Source: a bacterium
GTDB taxonomy: Bacteria > Planctomycetota > UBA11346
Direction of reading: 5' to 3'
DNA length: 5,877 bases
NCBI GenBank assembly: GCA_020049615.1
Contig: JAIFKN010000117.1
Location: forward strand, 1 to 5,877
Of the stretch, positions 1 through 5,629 are shown piece by piece. The position numbers were made by a program, and so were the translations under genes. The notes below the pieces were generated by a model. That model ran no database searches. It was not told where the DNA came from and saw only the letters and a program-made list of their open reading frames with translations. How positions within the stretch are numbered: the stretch's first letter is position 1; the number at the start of each line of letters is the position of its first letter.

Positions 1-667
1 TCAACTGCTCGTGGTTGTGGCGGATCATCTGCGCCTGGTGCATGAACACCGTCTCCTCGGCGATGGCCATGGCGAGGTCGCCGATCTGCTCGAGCGAGGA
101 AACCGCGCGCAGCAGGTGCGTGTATTCCTTGATGTTCCCGGGCTCGGAGACCATCCGTTCCTGGATGAAGGCGTAGCAGGCCTTGGTCTGGCGGTCGGTC
201 TGCGGCTCCTCGTCGATGACCTTGCGTGTGACCTCCGCATTCCCGGTGACGAACGCATCCATGGACTGGCGCAGCATCTGCTGCGCCAGGAGGCCGAGCT
301 CGACCAGTTCAGGCGGATTGGTGACCGTGTTGTGGCAGGCGATGTAGTGGGCCCGCTTGCTCACCGATTCGGCATGATCGCCGATCTGCTCGAGATCGCT
401 GGCGATGGACATCGCGGAGATGATGAAGCGCAGGTCGCGCACCATCGGGTTCTGCAGGGCGATGATGGTGTGGCAGCGGTCCTCGATCACCGTCTCCATG
501 GCATCGACGCCGTCCTCGAGGGTGCGGGCGCGTTCGCGCAGATCGGCGCTGGGACGCTTGATGCCTTCGACGGCCACGCCCATGGCGCGGTCGACCATGT
601 CGCCCATGGCGACGATCGATCGCTTCAGGTCGGCGAGCTCGAGTTCGAATTGACGCAGCTGGGTCAT
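1..667 (-). CDS. phoU: PhoU, phosphate signalling regulator (3' end cut by window edge)
   Basis: PhoU is a cytoplasmic, metal-binding helical-bundle protein that couples the Pst transporter to the PhoR/PhoB two-component system and restrains phosphate uptake. The 222 codons seen run from the ATG at 667 to the left edge with no stop. Family members are usually about 215-240 residues, so few residues should be missing. The protein shows the expected tandem repeat of two three-helix units, each with an ExxxD metal motif: LEQIGD at residues 92-97 (E93, D97) and again at 192-197 (E193, D197), exactly 100 residues apart. The conserved stretch NPMVRDLRFIISA precedes the first motif. The start is supported by AGGA six bases upstream, which overlaps the stop of pstB; the genes are 8 nt apart, suggesting translational coupling. 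Position as last gene of a pst operon is typical. Family assignment is very secure; only the C-terminus is unseen. Confidence 0.96.
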   Translation of the reverse strand, partial: MTQLRQFELELADLKRSIVAMGDMVDRAMGVAVEGIKRPSADLRERARTLEDGVDAMETVIEDRCHTIIALQNPMVRDLRFIISAMSIASDLEQIGDHAESVSKRAHYIACHNTVTNPPELVELGLLAQQMLRQSMDAFVTGNAEVTRKVIDEEPQTDRQTKACYAFIQERMVSEPGNIKEYTHLLRAVSSLEQIGDLAMAIAEETVFMHQAQMIRHNHEQL

Positions 668-673
668 GTGCAG

Positions 674-677
674 TCCT
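674..677 (-). promoter_or_regulatory. Shine-Dalgarno site of phoU
   Basis: AGGA lies 6 nt before the phoU ATG and shares bases with the TAG stop codon of pstB. Ribosomes ending pstB would finish on top of this site, which favours coupled translation of the two genes (inference). Confidence 0.6.
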
Positions 678-1485
678 AGCCGAACCGGCCGGTGATGTAA
701 TCCTCGGTCTGCTTGACCGAGGGGTTGGTGAAGATGGTCAGGGTCTTGTCGTATTCGATCAACCGGCCGAGGTAAAAGAAGGCCGTACGGTCGCTCACCC
801 GCGCCGCCTGTTGCATGTTGTGGGTGACGATGACGACGGTGAACTGCTTCTTGAGAGTGGCGATCGGGTCGAGGGCCGAGCACGGCTCGTCCATCAGCAG
901 GACCTCGGGCTTGATCGCGACCGCACGGGCGATGCACAGGCGCTGCTGCTGACCGCCGGACAGGCCGAGGGCGCTCTGCTGCAGGCGGTCCTTGGCCTCG
1001 TCCCACAGGGCGGACCCGCGCAGGGCCTCCTCGCAGGCGGCGTCGAGCACGCGCCGGTCATTCACCCCGCTCGTGCGCAGGCCGTAGACCACGTTCTCGT
1101 AGATCGACTTGGGGAACGGGTTCGACTTCTGGAAGACCATGCCGATGCGCTTGCGCAGGCTGGTCACCTCGAGGTTGCGGTCGTAGATGGTCTTGCCGCC
1201 GACGGTGATGTCGCCGCGGTTGTGGGCGCCATCGACCAAGTCGTTCATGCGGTTGATGTTGCGCAGGAGCGTCGACTTGCCGCAGCCGGACGGTCCGATG
1301 AACGCCGTGACCTGGCGTTCCGGGATGTCCATGGTGATGTCGTAGAGCGCCTGGTTGGCGCCGTAGAAGAAGTCGAACTTGGTGATCTTGATGTAGGCCG
1401 GGTCGCCATTGTACGGCGGCTGGTCGGCGACCGGTTGCGGCAGGGCGGCGGAGGGCGGGGCGGTGGTGGGCGAGAACGCGGACAT
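676..1485 (-). CDS. pstB: PstB, phosphate ABC transporter ATPase, with a 9-residue internal deletion
   Basis: PstB is the ATP-hydrolysing subunit on the cytoplasmic face of the PstSCAB phosphate importer. The 269-residue product has a Pro/Ala-rich N-terminal extension (about 1-28), Walker [10 protein letters not shown] (64-72), Q-loop Q119, ABC signature LSGGQQQR (175-182), Walker B LLMDEP (196-201, catalytic E200), D-loop SALD (203-206), H-loop H222, and the PstB-typical C-terminus [12 protein letters not shown]. One thing is wrong for the family. Between ALDPIAT and FTVVIVTHN there are only four residues (LKKQ), whereas E. coli PstB as I recall it has thirteen (GRIEELITELKQD). The D-loop Asp to H-loop His distance is 16 instead of 25 residues. 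The missing part is the helix after the D-loop. The frame is intact on both sides, so this is an in-frame loss of 27 bp around 847-855. Function is therefore uncertain although identity is not. The ATG directly follows the pstA stop, with GGGAG 8 nt upstream. Confidence 0.96.
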   Translation of the reverse strand: MSAFSPTTAPPSAALPQPVADQPPYNGDPAYIKITKFDFFYGANQALYDITMDIPERQVTAFIGPSGCGKSTLLRNINRMNDLVDGAHNRGDITVGGKTIYDRNLEVTSLRKRIGMVFQKSNPFPKSIYENVVYGLRTSGVNDRRVLDAACEEALRGSALWDEAKDRLQQSALGLSGGQQQRLCIARAVAIKPEVLLMDEPCSALDPIATLKKQFTVVIVTHNMQQAARVSDRTAFFYLGRLIEYDKTLTIFTNPSVKQTEDYITGRFG

Positions 1486-3129
1486 TTAGAAGGCTCCCGT
1501 TGCGAACTTCTTGCGCAGGCGCTCGCGCATGAGGATGGCGGTCAGGTTGAGCACCAGGACCAGGCAGATGAGGAAGAAGGTGGTGGCGTAGACCATCGGC
1601 TTGGCCGCGTCGGAATCCGGGCTCTGGAAGCCGAGATCGTAGATGTGGAAGCCGAGGTGCATGAACTTCTGGTCGAGATGCATGAAGGGCAGCAGGTCGG
1701 TGTCGTTCCAGGTGCCATCGATGGGCAGTCCAGGCGCGAGCTTGACCACGCCGACCAGCATCAGCGGGGCGACTTCACCAGCGCCGCGCGCCATCGCCAG
1801 GATCAGGCCGGTGAGGATGCCGGGCACGGCGGCTGGCAGGACGATGCGCTGGATGGTCTGCCACTTCGAGGCGCCGAGGGCGAGCGAACCTTCGCGTGCC
1901 CCACGTGGCACCGCCGCGACGCTCTCCTCGGTGGCTACGATGACCACTGGCACGGTCATCAGCGCCAGGGTGGCCGCGGCCCAGATGATGCCGCCAGTGC
2001 CGTAGGTCGGGGTGGGCAGACGATCCTGGAAGAACATGTTGTCGATCGCGCCACCGACGCCGTAGACGAAGAAGCCGAGACCGAAGACGCCGAAGACGAT
2101 GGATGGCACGCCGGCGAGGTTGTTGATGGCGATGCGCACGGCGCGCACGAAGGGTCCCTGTCGGGCGTATTCGCGCAGGTAGATGGCGGCGAGCACACCG
2201 AAGGGGGTGACGCACACGCTCATCAGCATGGTCATGACGAAGGTGCCGACGATGGCCGGGAAGATGCCGCCTTCGGTGTTGGCCTCGCGCGGATTCTCGA
2301 AGAGGAAGCCCCACACATTCGCCACCGTCTTGCCCAGGCGGCTGGCCAGTCCCAGTTCGTTGGGGAAGTAGTAGGAGGCGATCTGGCCGAGCACGATGCG
2401 CCGCTCCTTGCCGTTGCTCAGGCGGATGACCAGGCGGTTGGCCGACTGCTGCTCGCGCAGTGTGGTGGCCTTGGCCGACAGGGTGTCGAAGATCGCCTTG
2501 AGCCGCGTGATCTCGGCCTCGGCTTCGGCCACCATGGCGGCATCGCCGGTGCGCTTTCCCTTGCGCACGCGGATATCCTGGCGGTAGATGTCGCGGCTGT
2601 TCTCCCCGATCAGGCCCTTCTCGAGGTAGGAGATCTCCTCGCGGCGGGCGCCGACCTCGGCGACCAGGGTGGCGAGCCGCTCGCGGAAGGCCGGATCCTC
2701 GGCCGGCAGCGTCGAGCCATCGGCCAGCGTCAGCTTCACCGGCAGCCCGATGGCGTCGCCGTACTCCATGCGCTCGATCTCGATGATCCCGGTTGGCGTC
2801 TCCTGGGCCTTCACCGCGGCGAGATCGACGAAGCGGAAGCTGGCGTTGAACGCATCGCGGTTGCCGGTGAAGACCTGCATCTCCTCGCCGTCGCCGACCC
2901 GCTTGTCCTGCACCCGGGCGAGTTCGCCCCACAGTGGCTCCTGCTTCCCGTCCACCTCGATGGTCCAGGCATGGACGCGCTTCGGCCAGAACACCGAAGC
3001 GCCGTTGACAATGATCGTGTACAGCAGGAAGACGACCATGGCGAGGCCGACGGCCAGGCCCATCGAGGTCAGCCAGACCATCGGTTCGCCGGCCGGTCTG
3101 CCGTTGGCCTTGAGATTGGGCATGATCAT
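1486..3129 (-). CDS. pstA: PstA, phosphate ABC transporter permease, large form
   Basis: PstA is one of the two inner-membrane permease subunits forming the phosphate channel. At 547 residues it is far longer than the roughly 300-residue E. coli protein. A first membrane helix (about 18-42) is followed by an inserted extracytoplasmic domain (about 50-260) with a conserved-looking VFTGNRDAFNASFRFVD segment and a charged, probably coiled-coil stretch (about 146-230). The binding-protein-dependent permease core follows (about 288-545). It includes the ATPase-contacting EAA loop near 401-432, with EGSLALGASKWQTIQRI, and a Met/His-rich segment FMHLDQKFMHLGFHIYD (482-498) that I associate with pseudomonad-type PstA. 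The start at 3129 has AAGGAG 5 nt upstream; a second in-frame ATG at 3123 is the alternative. The gene ends flush against pstB (TAA, then ATG). A 185-nt structured spacer separates it from pstC. The family call is secure; the role of the inserted domain is unknown to me. Confidence 0.95.
   Translation of the reverse strand: MIMPNLKANGRPAGEPMVWLTSMGLAVGLAMVVFLLYTIIVNGASVFWPKRVHAWTIEVDGKQEPLWGELARVQDKRVGDGEEMQVFTGNRDAFNASFRFVDLAAVKAQETPTGIIEIERMEYGDAIGLPVKLTLADGSTLPAEDPAFRERLATLVAEVGARREEISYLEKGLIGENSRDIYRQDIRVRKGKRTGDAAMVAEAEAEITRLKAIFDTLSAKATTLREQQSANRLVIRLSNGKERRIVLGQIASYYFPNELGLASRLGKTVANVWGFLFENPREANTEGGIFPAIVGTFVMTMLMSVCVTPFGVLAAIYLREYARQGPFVRAVRIAINNLAGVPSIVFGVFGLGFFVYGVGGAIDNMFFQDRLPTPTYGTGGIIWAAATLALMTVPVVIVATEESVAAVPRGAREGSLALGASKWQTIQRIVLPAAVPGILTGLILAMARGAGEVAPLMLVGVVKLAPGLPIDGTWNDTDLLPFMHLDQKFMHLGFHIYDLGFQSPDSDAAKPMVYATTFFLICLVLVLNLTAILMRERLRKKFATGAF
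1494..1498 (-). promoter_or_regulatory. Shine-Dalgarno site of pstB, inside the end of pstA
   Basis: GGGAG sits 8 nt before the pstB ATG, within the last codons of pstA (Thr-Gly-Ala-Phe-stop). It supports the chosen pstB start and translation coupled to pstA. Confidence 0.65.
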
Positions 3130-3134
3130 GCCTG

Positions 3135-3140
3135 CTCCTT
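3135..3140 (-). promoter_or_regulatory. Shine-Dalgarno site of pstA
   Basis: AAGGAG, the strongest ribosome binding site in the window, lies 5 nt before the ATG at 3129 and 11 nt before the ATG at 3123. It favours the first of these starts. A good independent site fits a gene separated from its upstream neighbour by a long spacer. Confidence 0.75.
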
Positions 3141-3180
3141 AGTCTCGGCGCGCAGCGCCAGTTCGGCCGCCGAGTGGCGT

Positions 3181-3214
3181 TGGGCGGATACCATGGGCGA
3201 AGCCCATCCGCCCA
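3181..3214. repeat. Intergenic palindrome with GCGAAGC centre (REP-like)
   Basis: Nine-base arms TGGGCGGAT (3181-3189) and ATCCGCCCA (3206-3214) pair perfectly. Inside them, GGGC and GCCC (3195-3198 with 3202-3205) close on a GAA loop, with a 5-nt bulge on one side. Arms of GGGCGGAT type around a GCGAAGC centre match a style of dispersed intergenic palindrome common in proteobacterial genomes, from memory. Whether it is repeated in this genome cannot be seen here. It would also fold in the pst transcript and may act as an mRNA stability element. Confidence 0.6.
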
Positions 3215-3230
3215 CGGTTTCGGAGCGTAT

Positions 3231-3248
3231 GCGACGAGACCGAGTCGC
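3231..3248. repeat. Small inverted repeat in the pstC-pstA spacer
   Basis: GCGAC (3231-3235) pairs with GTCGC (3244-3248) across an 8-nt loop. The stem is short and could be chance; it is listed because it sits between the stronger palindrome at 3181-3214 and the GC hairpin at 3267-3280. Confidence 0.3.
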
Positions 3249-3266
3249 GACAAAGGCCGGGGGGCA

Positions 3267-3280
3267 GGCCCGCAAGGGCC
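3267..3280. repeat. Small GC hairpin in the pstC-pstA spacer
   Basis: GGCCC (3267-3271) pairs with GGGCC (3276-3280) across a 4-nt loop, in a very G-rich tract on the plus strand. No T run follows on either strand, so it is not an intrinsic terminator. Confidence 0.4.
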
Positions 3281-3314
3281 GCGGGGGCGAAGCCCATGAG
3301 CGAATGGCCATGGT

Positions 3315-5537
3315 TCAGACCGTCTTGTACTTCTCGCGGAGGTGCTGGCGCAGCACCTCCGCGGCGGTGTTGACGAGGAAGGTCATCAGGAACAGGAGCA
3401 TCGCGCCGAGGAAGAGCGCCCGGTAGAGCGTGCCGCCATGCGGCGCCTCGGGCAGTTCGACCGCGATGTTGGCGGACAGCGTGCGCATGCCGTTGAAGAT
3501 GTTGAGGTCCATGACCGGCGTGTTGCCGGTGGCCATGACCACGATCATGGTCTCGCCGATGGCGCGGCCGAGGCCGATCATCAGCGCCGAGAGGATGCCG
3601 GCCGAGGCGGTGGGCACGACCACCCGCATGGCGGTCTGCCAGCGGCTGGCGCCCAGGGCCAGCGAGCCGGATCGCAGCGCCTGCGGCACGTTGGTCAGGG
3701 CGTCCTCAACGATGGTGAAGAGGATGGGGATGACGGCGAAACCCATCATGAAGCCGACGACCAGCGAATTGCGCTGCTCGAAGGCCGCCCCGGTCGCTTT
3801 CGGCCACCAGCTGCGGAAGTCGCCGTTGAACAGCAGGTTTTCGATGGGTCCACCGAGGTTCCAGCACGCCACCAGCGCCAGCAGCATGATCGGCGCGAAG
3901 GCGATGAACTCGTAGCCGGGGCGGATGCGGCTGCGGACGTGGTCGGGCAGGCTGCTCCACATCCAGCCGAACAGCAGGGCCGTGGCCGGCAGGCCGAGGG
4001 TGCAGACGAGGACGGCCGGCACCTCCTCCTCGATCAGCGGGGCCAGCCACAGGGCGGCGAGGAAGCCGAGCACCACCGAGGGCAGCGAGGCCATCACCTC
4101 GATGGTCGGCTTGACCCAGATCTTGAAGCGCGGGTGCATGAACTCGCTGGTGTAGATCGCGCCGAGGAGGGCGATCGGGACGGCGAAGAGCATGGCGTAG
4201 AGCGTGCCCTTCAGAGTGCCGATGATCAGCGGGATTAATGACAGCTTCGGTTCGAAGTCGTCGGTGGCGCCGCTGCTCTGCCAGCTGTATTCCGGCTCAT
4301 TGCCGCCTTCGTACCAGACCTTGCCGAAGAAGGCGGTGAAACCGGATTCGGGGTGCGGATCGGTCAGCGTGAAGTCGTGCAGCGTGCCACGCTCGTCGAG
4401 CAGGAATAAGCGGTCGTACTTGCCGGAGATGACGGCATCGCGGATGTCGTAGTCCACCGTGCCCTGCCAGCGCACGGTGGCGGCGGTGGCGAAGCGCAGC
4501 GAGGCCTCATGGCCGTCGGCGAGGAGGAAGGACTTGTTGCGGATGCTGTTGGCGTAGGCGTTGGCCCCGGCCTGCAGCGGGGGCAGGTCCTTGGTCTTGC
4601 CATACTGCCGCTTCTGCAGCGTGGGATCGATGAACAGCGAGAAGATGCGGTTCTCGCCGGTGTGCGCCGTGAGGACCAGGGAGACATCGCCGAAGAGGAA
4701 GTCGATCGAGGCGATGCGCGGATCGCTGAGGTCGGCGAAGGGCTTGAAGGGCTGCTGGAAGACCGTGAGGTCGCCGTCGCTGATGGCCAGCACGGTGATC
4801 CTGCCCTCGCCGTCGGCGGCCACCAGGGTCTCGCCGCGATCGTCGATCAGGATACGCTCGGGAGGAGCGGGCAGCAGGGCGGTGACGTCTTTGCTCCACA
4901 GCTTCTCGGCCGTGCCTGCGGCACCACCCAGGGCCGCACGGCTGATCTCGAAGGAACTGGCATGGACCTTGCCGTCCTGCAGGACGGCGACCAGCTTGGT
5001 GTCGCTGGAATCGCCCAGGCCGACGGCGGCGATGGGCTTGCCGGATTCGCCGATCCGGTACTCAGCCATCACCTCCGGCTTGGCGACGATGCGGTTGGCG
5101 CCTTCGGCCGGGGTCTCGCTGGTGTAGTTGAGGTCGATCTGCAGGACGCGGCCGCGGTCGGTGCCGATGATGAGCGACTGCTCCTCCTGATCGTAGTCGG
5201 CGGCGGTGGCGCGCTCGCCGTCGGGCAGCAGCCGCGTGGCCGATCCCGCGCCCTCGCGGGGGAGGAAGTGCAGCACGCCATCCGGCGCGAGCACGAAGGG
5301 GAGTTCGCCCCACTCATCCACGCCGAGCGCCACCGAGGCACCTGGAGGCCCCTGGCGTTCGCCGCTGACCTTGACGTCGGCCTGCTGGAACAGCGGCAGG
5401 ATCTCGATCAGGATGAAGACGAAGATGCCGAACACCGCGGCGATGATCGACAGGCCTCCGACCTTGATGAAGGAGGTCATGAAACGATCGACCAGCAGGG
5501 TCGAGCGCGCGGTCTGGAAGCGGTCGGGATCGGGCAT
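3315..5537 (-). CDS. pstC: PstC, phosphate ABC transporter permease, large form with beta-rich periplasmic domain
   Basis: PstC pairs with PstA to form the membrane channel of the phosphate importer. I start it at the ATG at 5537 (740 residues), because AGGCGG lies 7 nt upstream. The longer GTG frame beginning at 5579 (754 residues) starts on the last base of a 15-bp hairpin stem with no usable ribosome binding site. Residue numbers here are from the ATG. A membrane helix (about 26-50) is followed by a large extracytoplasmic domain (about 56-415). That domain has recurrent short beta-strand patterns with DxG turns (SLIIGTDRGRVLQIDL, TLVAADGEGRITVLAI, RLFLLDERGTLHDFTL), suggesting a beta-propeller-like fold. 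The linker SSGATDDFEPKLSLIP (421-436) leads into the permease core, with the EAA loop at about 610-640 (SGSLALGASRWQTAMRV) and AIGETMIVVMATGNTPVM near 659-676. E. coli PstC is about 320 residues. The size and linker resemble pseudomonad PstC. The C-terminus LREKYKTV looks complete. Confidence 0.94.
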   Translation of the reverse strand: MPDPDRFQTARSTLLVDRFMTSFIKVGGLSIIAAVFGIFVFILIEILPLFQQADVKVSGERQGPPGASVALGVDEWGELPFVLAPDGVLHFLPREGAGSATRLLPDGERATAADYDQEEQSLIIGTDRGRVLQIDLNYTSETPAEGANRIVAKPEVMAEYRIGESGKPIAAVGLGDSSDTKLVAVLQDGKVHASSFEISRAALGGAAGTAEKLWSKDVTALLPAPPERILIDDRGETLVAADGEGRITVLAISDGDLTVFQQPFKPFADLSDPRIASIDFLFGDVSLVLTAHTGENRIFSLFIDPTLQKRQYGKTKDLPPLQAGANAYANSIRNKSFLLADGHEASLRFATAATVRWQGTVDYDIRDAVISGKYDRLFLLDERGTLHDFTLTDPHPESGFTAFFGKVWYEGGNEPEYSWQSSGATDDFEPKLSLIPLIIGTLKGTLYAMLFAVPIALLGAIYTSEFMHPRFKIWVKPTIEVMASLPSVVLGFLAALWLAPLIEEEVPAVLVCTLGLPATALLFGWMWSSLPDHVRSRIRPGYEFIAFAPIMLLALVACWNLGGPIENLLFNGDFRSWWPKATGAAFEQRNSLVVGFMMGFAVIPILFTIVEDALTNVPQALRSGSLALGASRWQTAMRVVVPTASAGILSALMIGLGRAIGETMIVVMATGNTPVMDLNIFNGMRTLSANIAVELPEAPHGGTLYRALFLGAMLLFLMTFLVNTAAEVLRQHLREKYKTV
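3335..3363 (-). repeat. Perfect 13-bp stem-loop inside the 3' end of pstC
   Basis: On the minus strand CGCGGAGGTGCTG pairs with CAGCACCTCCGCG around a 3-nt CGC loop. The stem lies in codons for roughly AAEVLRQHLRE and ends 17 nt before the pstC stop codon. No U run follows, so it is not a classic terminator. It may be an mRNA processing or stability structure at the pstC-pstA boundary, or a by-product of codon choice. Confidence 0.6.
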
Positions 5538-5544
5538 GCGGCGG

Positions 5545-5550
5545 CCGCCT
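5545..5550 (-). promoter_or_regulatory. Probable Shine-Dalgarno site of pstC
   Basis: AGGCGG, one mismatch from AGGAGG, lies 7 nt before the ATG at 5537. It is the reason for preferring this start over the GTG at 5579. Confidence 0.5.
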
Positions 5551-5578
5551 GGCTGCGGGAGGGGAGATGGGGACGACA

Positions 5579-5612
5579 CCCTCCCGGAAACGGCTGACCG
5601 TTTCCGGGAGGG
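5579..5612 (-). repeat. Perfect 15-bp stem-loop between pstS and pstC
   Basis: CCCTCCCGGAAACGG and its exact reverse complement are separated by a 4-nt loop (TCAG on the transcript). It lies 17 nt after the pstS stop and ends 41 nt before the pstC ATG. The bases that follow on the transcript (TGTCGTCCCC) have no U run, so it is unlikely to be a full intrinsic terminator. The position, just after the gene for the abundant binding protein and before the membrane subunits, suits an mRNA 3'-end protector or partial terminator that lets PstS be made in excess. That role is inferred from the malE-malF type of precedent. Confidence 0.75.
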
Positions 5613-5629
5613 CTACTGGAGGCTGGTTG

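Larger units (their letters stand above)
3130..3314. other. Structured non-coding spacer between pstC and pstA
   Basis: This is the largest gap in the operon. It holds several inverted repeats (3181-3214, 3231-3248 and 3267-3280) and a 13-nt direct repeat, GGGCGAAGCCCAT on the plus strand, at 3195-3207 and 3285-3297. No promoter-like pair, Pho box or U-tailed terminator is visible. A 61-codon open frame on the minus strand (3311 to 3126) crosses it, but it has no Shine-Dalgarno, runs through the palindromes and looks like no protein I know, so I treat the spacer as non-coding. The pstA ribosome binding site lies at its downstream end. Confidence 0.6.

Noticed and set aside
11..679. A 222-codon plus-strand open frame antisense to phoU.
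   Set aside because: It mirrors phoU, has no family likeness, and phoU itself is unmistakable by its two LEQIGD motifs.
3126..3311. A 61-codon minus-strand frame between pstC and pstA as a small gene.
   Set aside because: There is no Shine-Dalgarno before its ATG, most of it is made of palindromes, and the product resembles nothing I know. Its frame relation to pstC is reported as a finding only.
3130..3314. A Pho box or internal promoter before pstA.
   Set aside because: I found no CTGTCAT-type direct repeats with 4-nt spacing and no convincing -35/-10 pair in the spacer.
811..3426. An 871-codon open frame on the plus strand, antisense to pstB, pstA and the end of pstC.
   Set aside because: It spans three genes and a spacer, has a His/Asp/Gly/Glu-rich composition typical of antisense translation of GC-biased codons, no domain likeness, and no ribosome binding site I could support. 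It is a GC artefact.
4971..4988. Perfect 18-nt palindrome GCCGTCCTGCAGGACGGC inside pstC.
   Set aside because: It lies mid-gene and encodes ordinary residues (AVLQDGK). A palindrome of this size is only mildly unlikely in a window this long, and there is no supporting context for an operator.
4509..5597. A 362-codon plus-strand open frame antisense to the periplasmic part of pstC.
   Set aside because: It has the same antisense composition pattern and runs into the intergenic hairpin. No recognisable motif.
5579..5612. The pstS-pstC hairpin as an intrinsic terminator.
   Set aside because: The stem is strong but no U run follows on the transcript, and pstC clearly belongs to the same operon.
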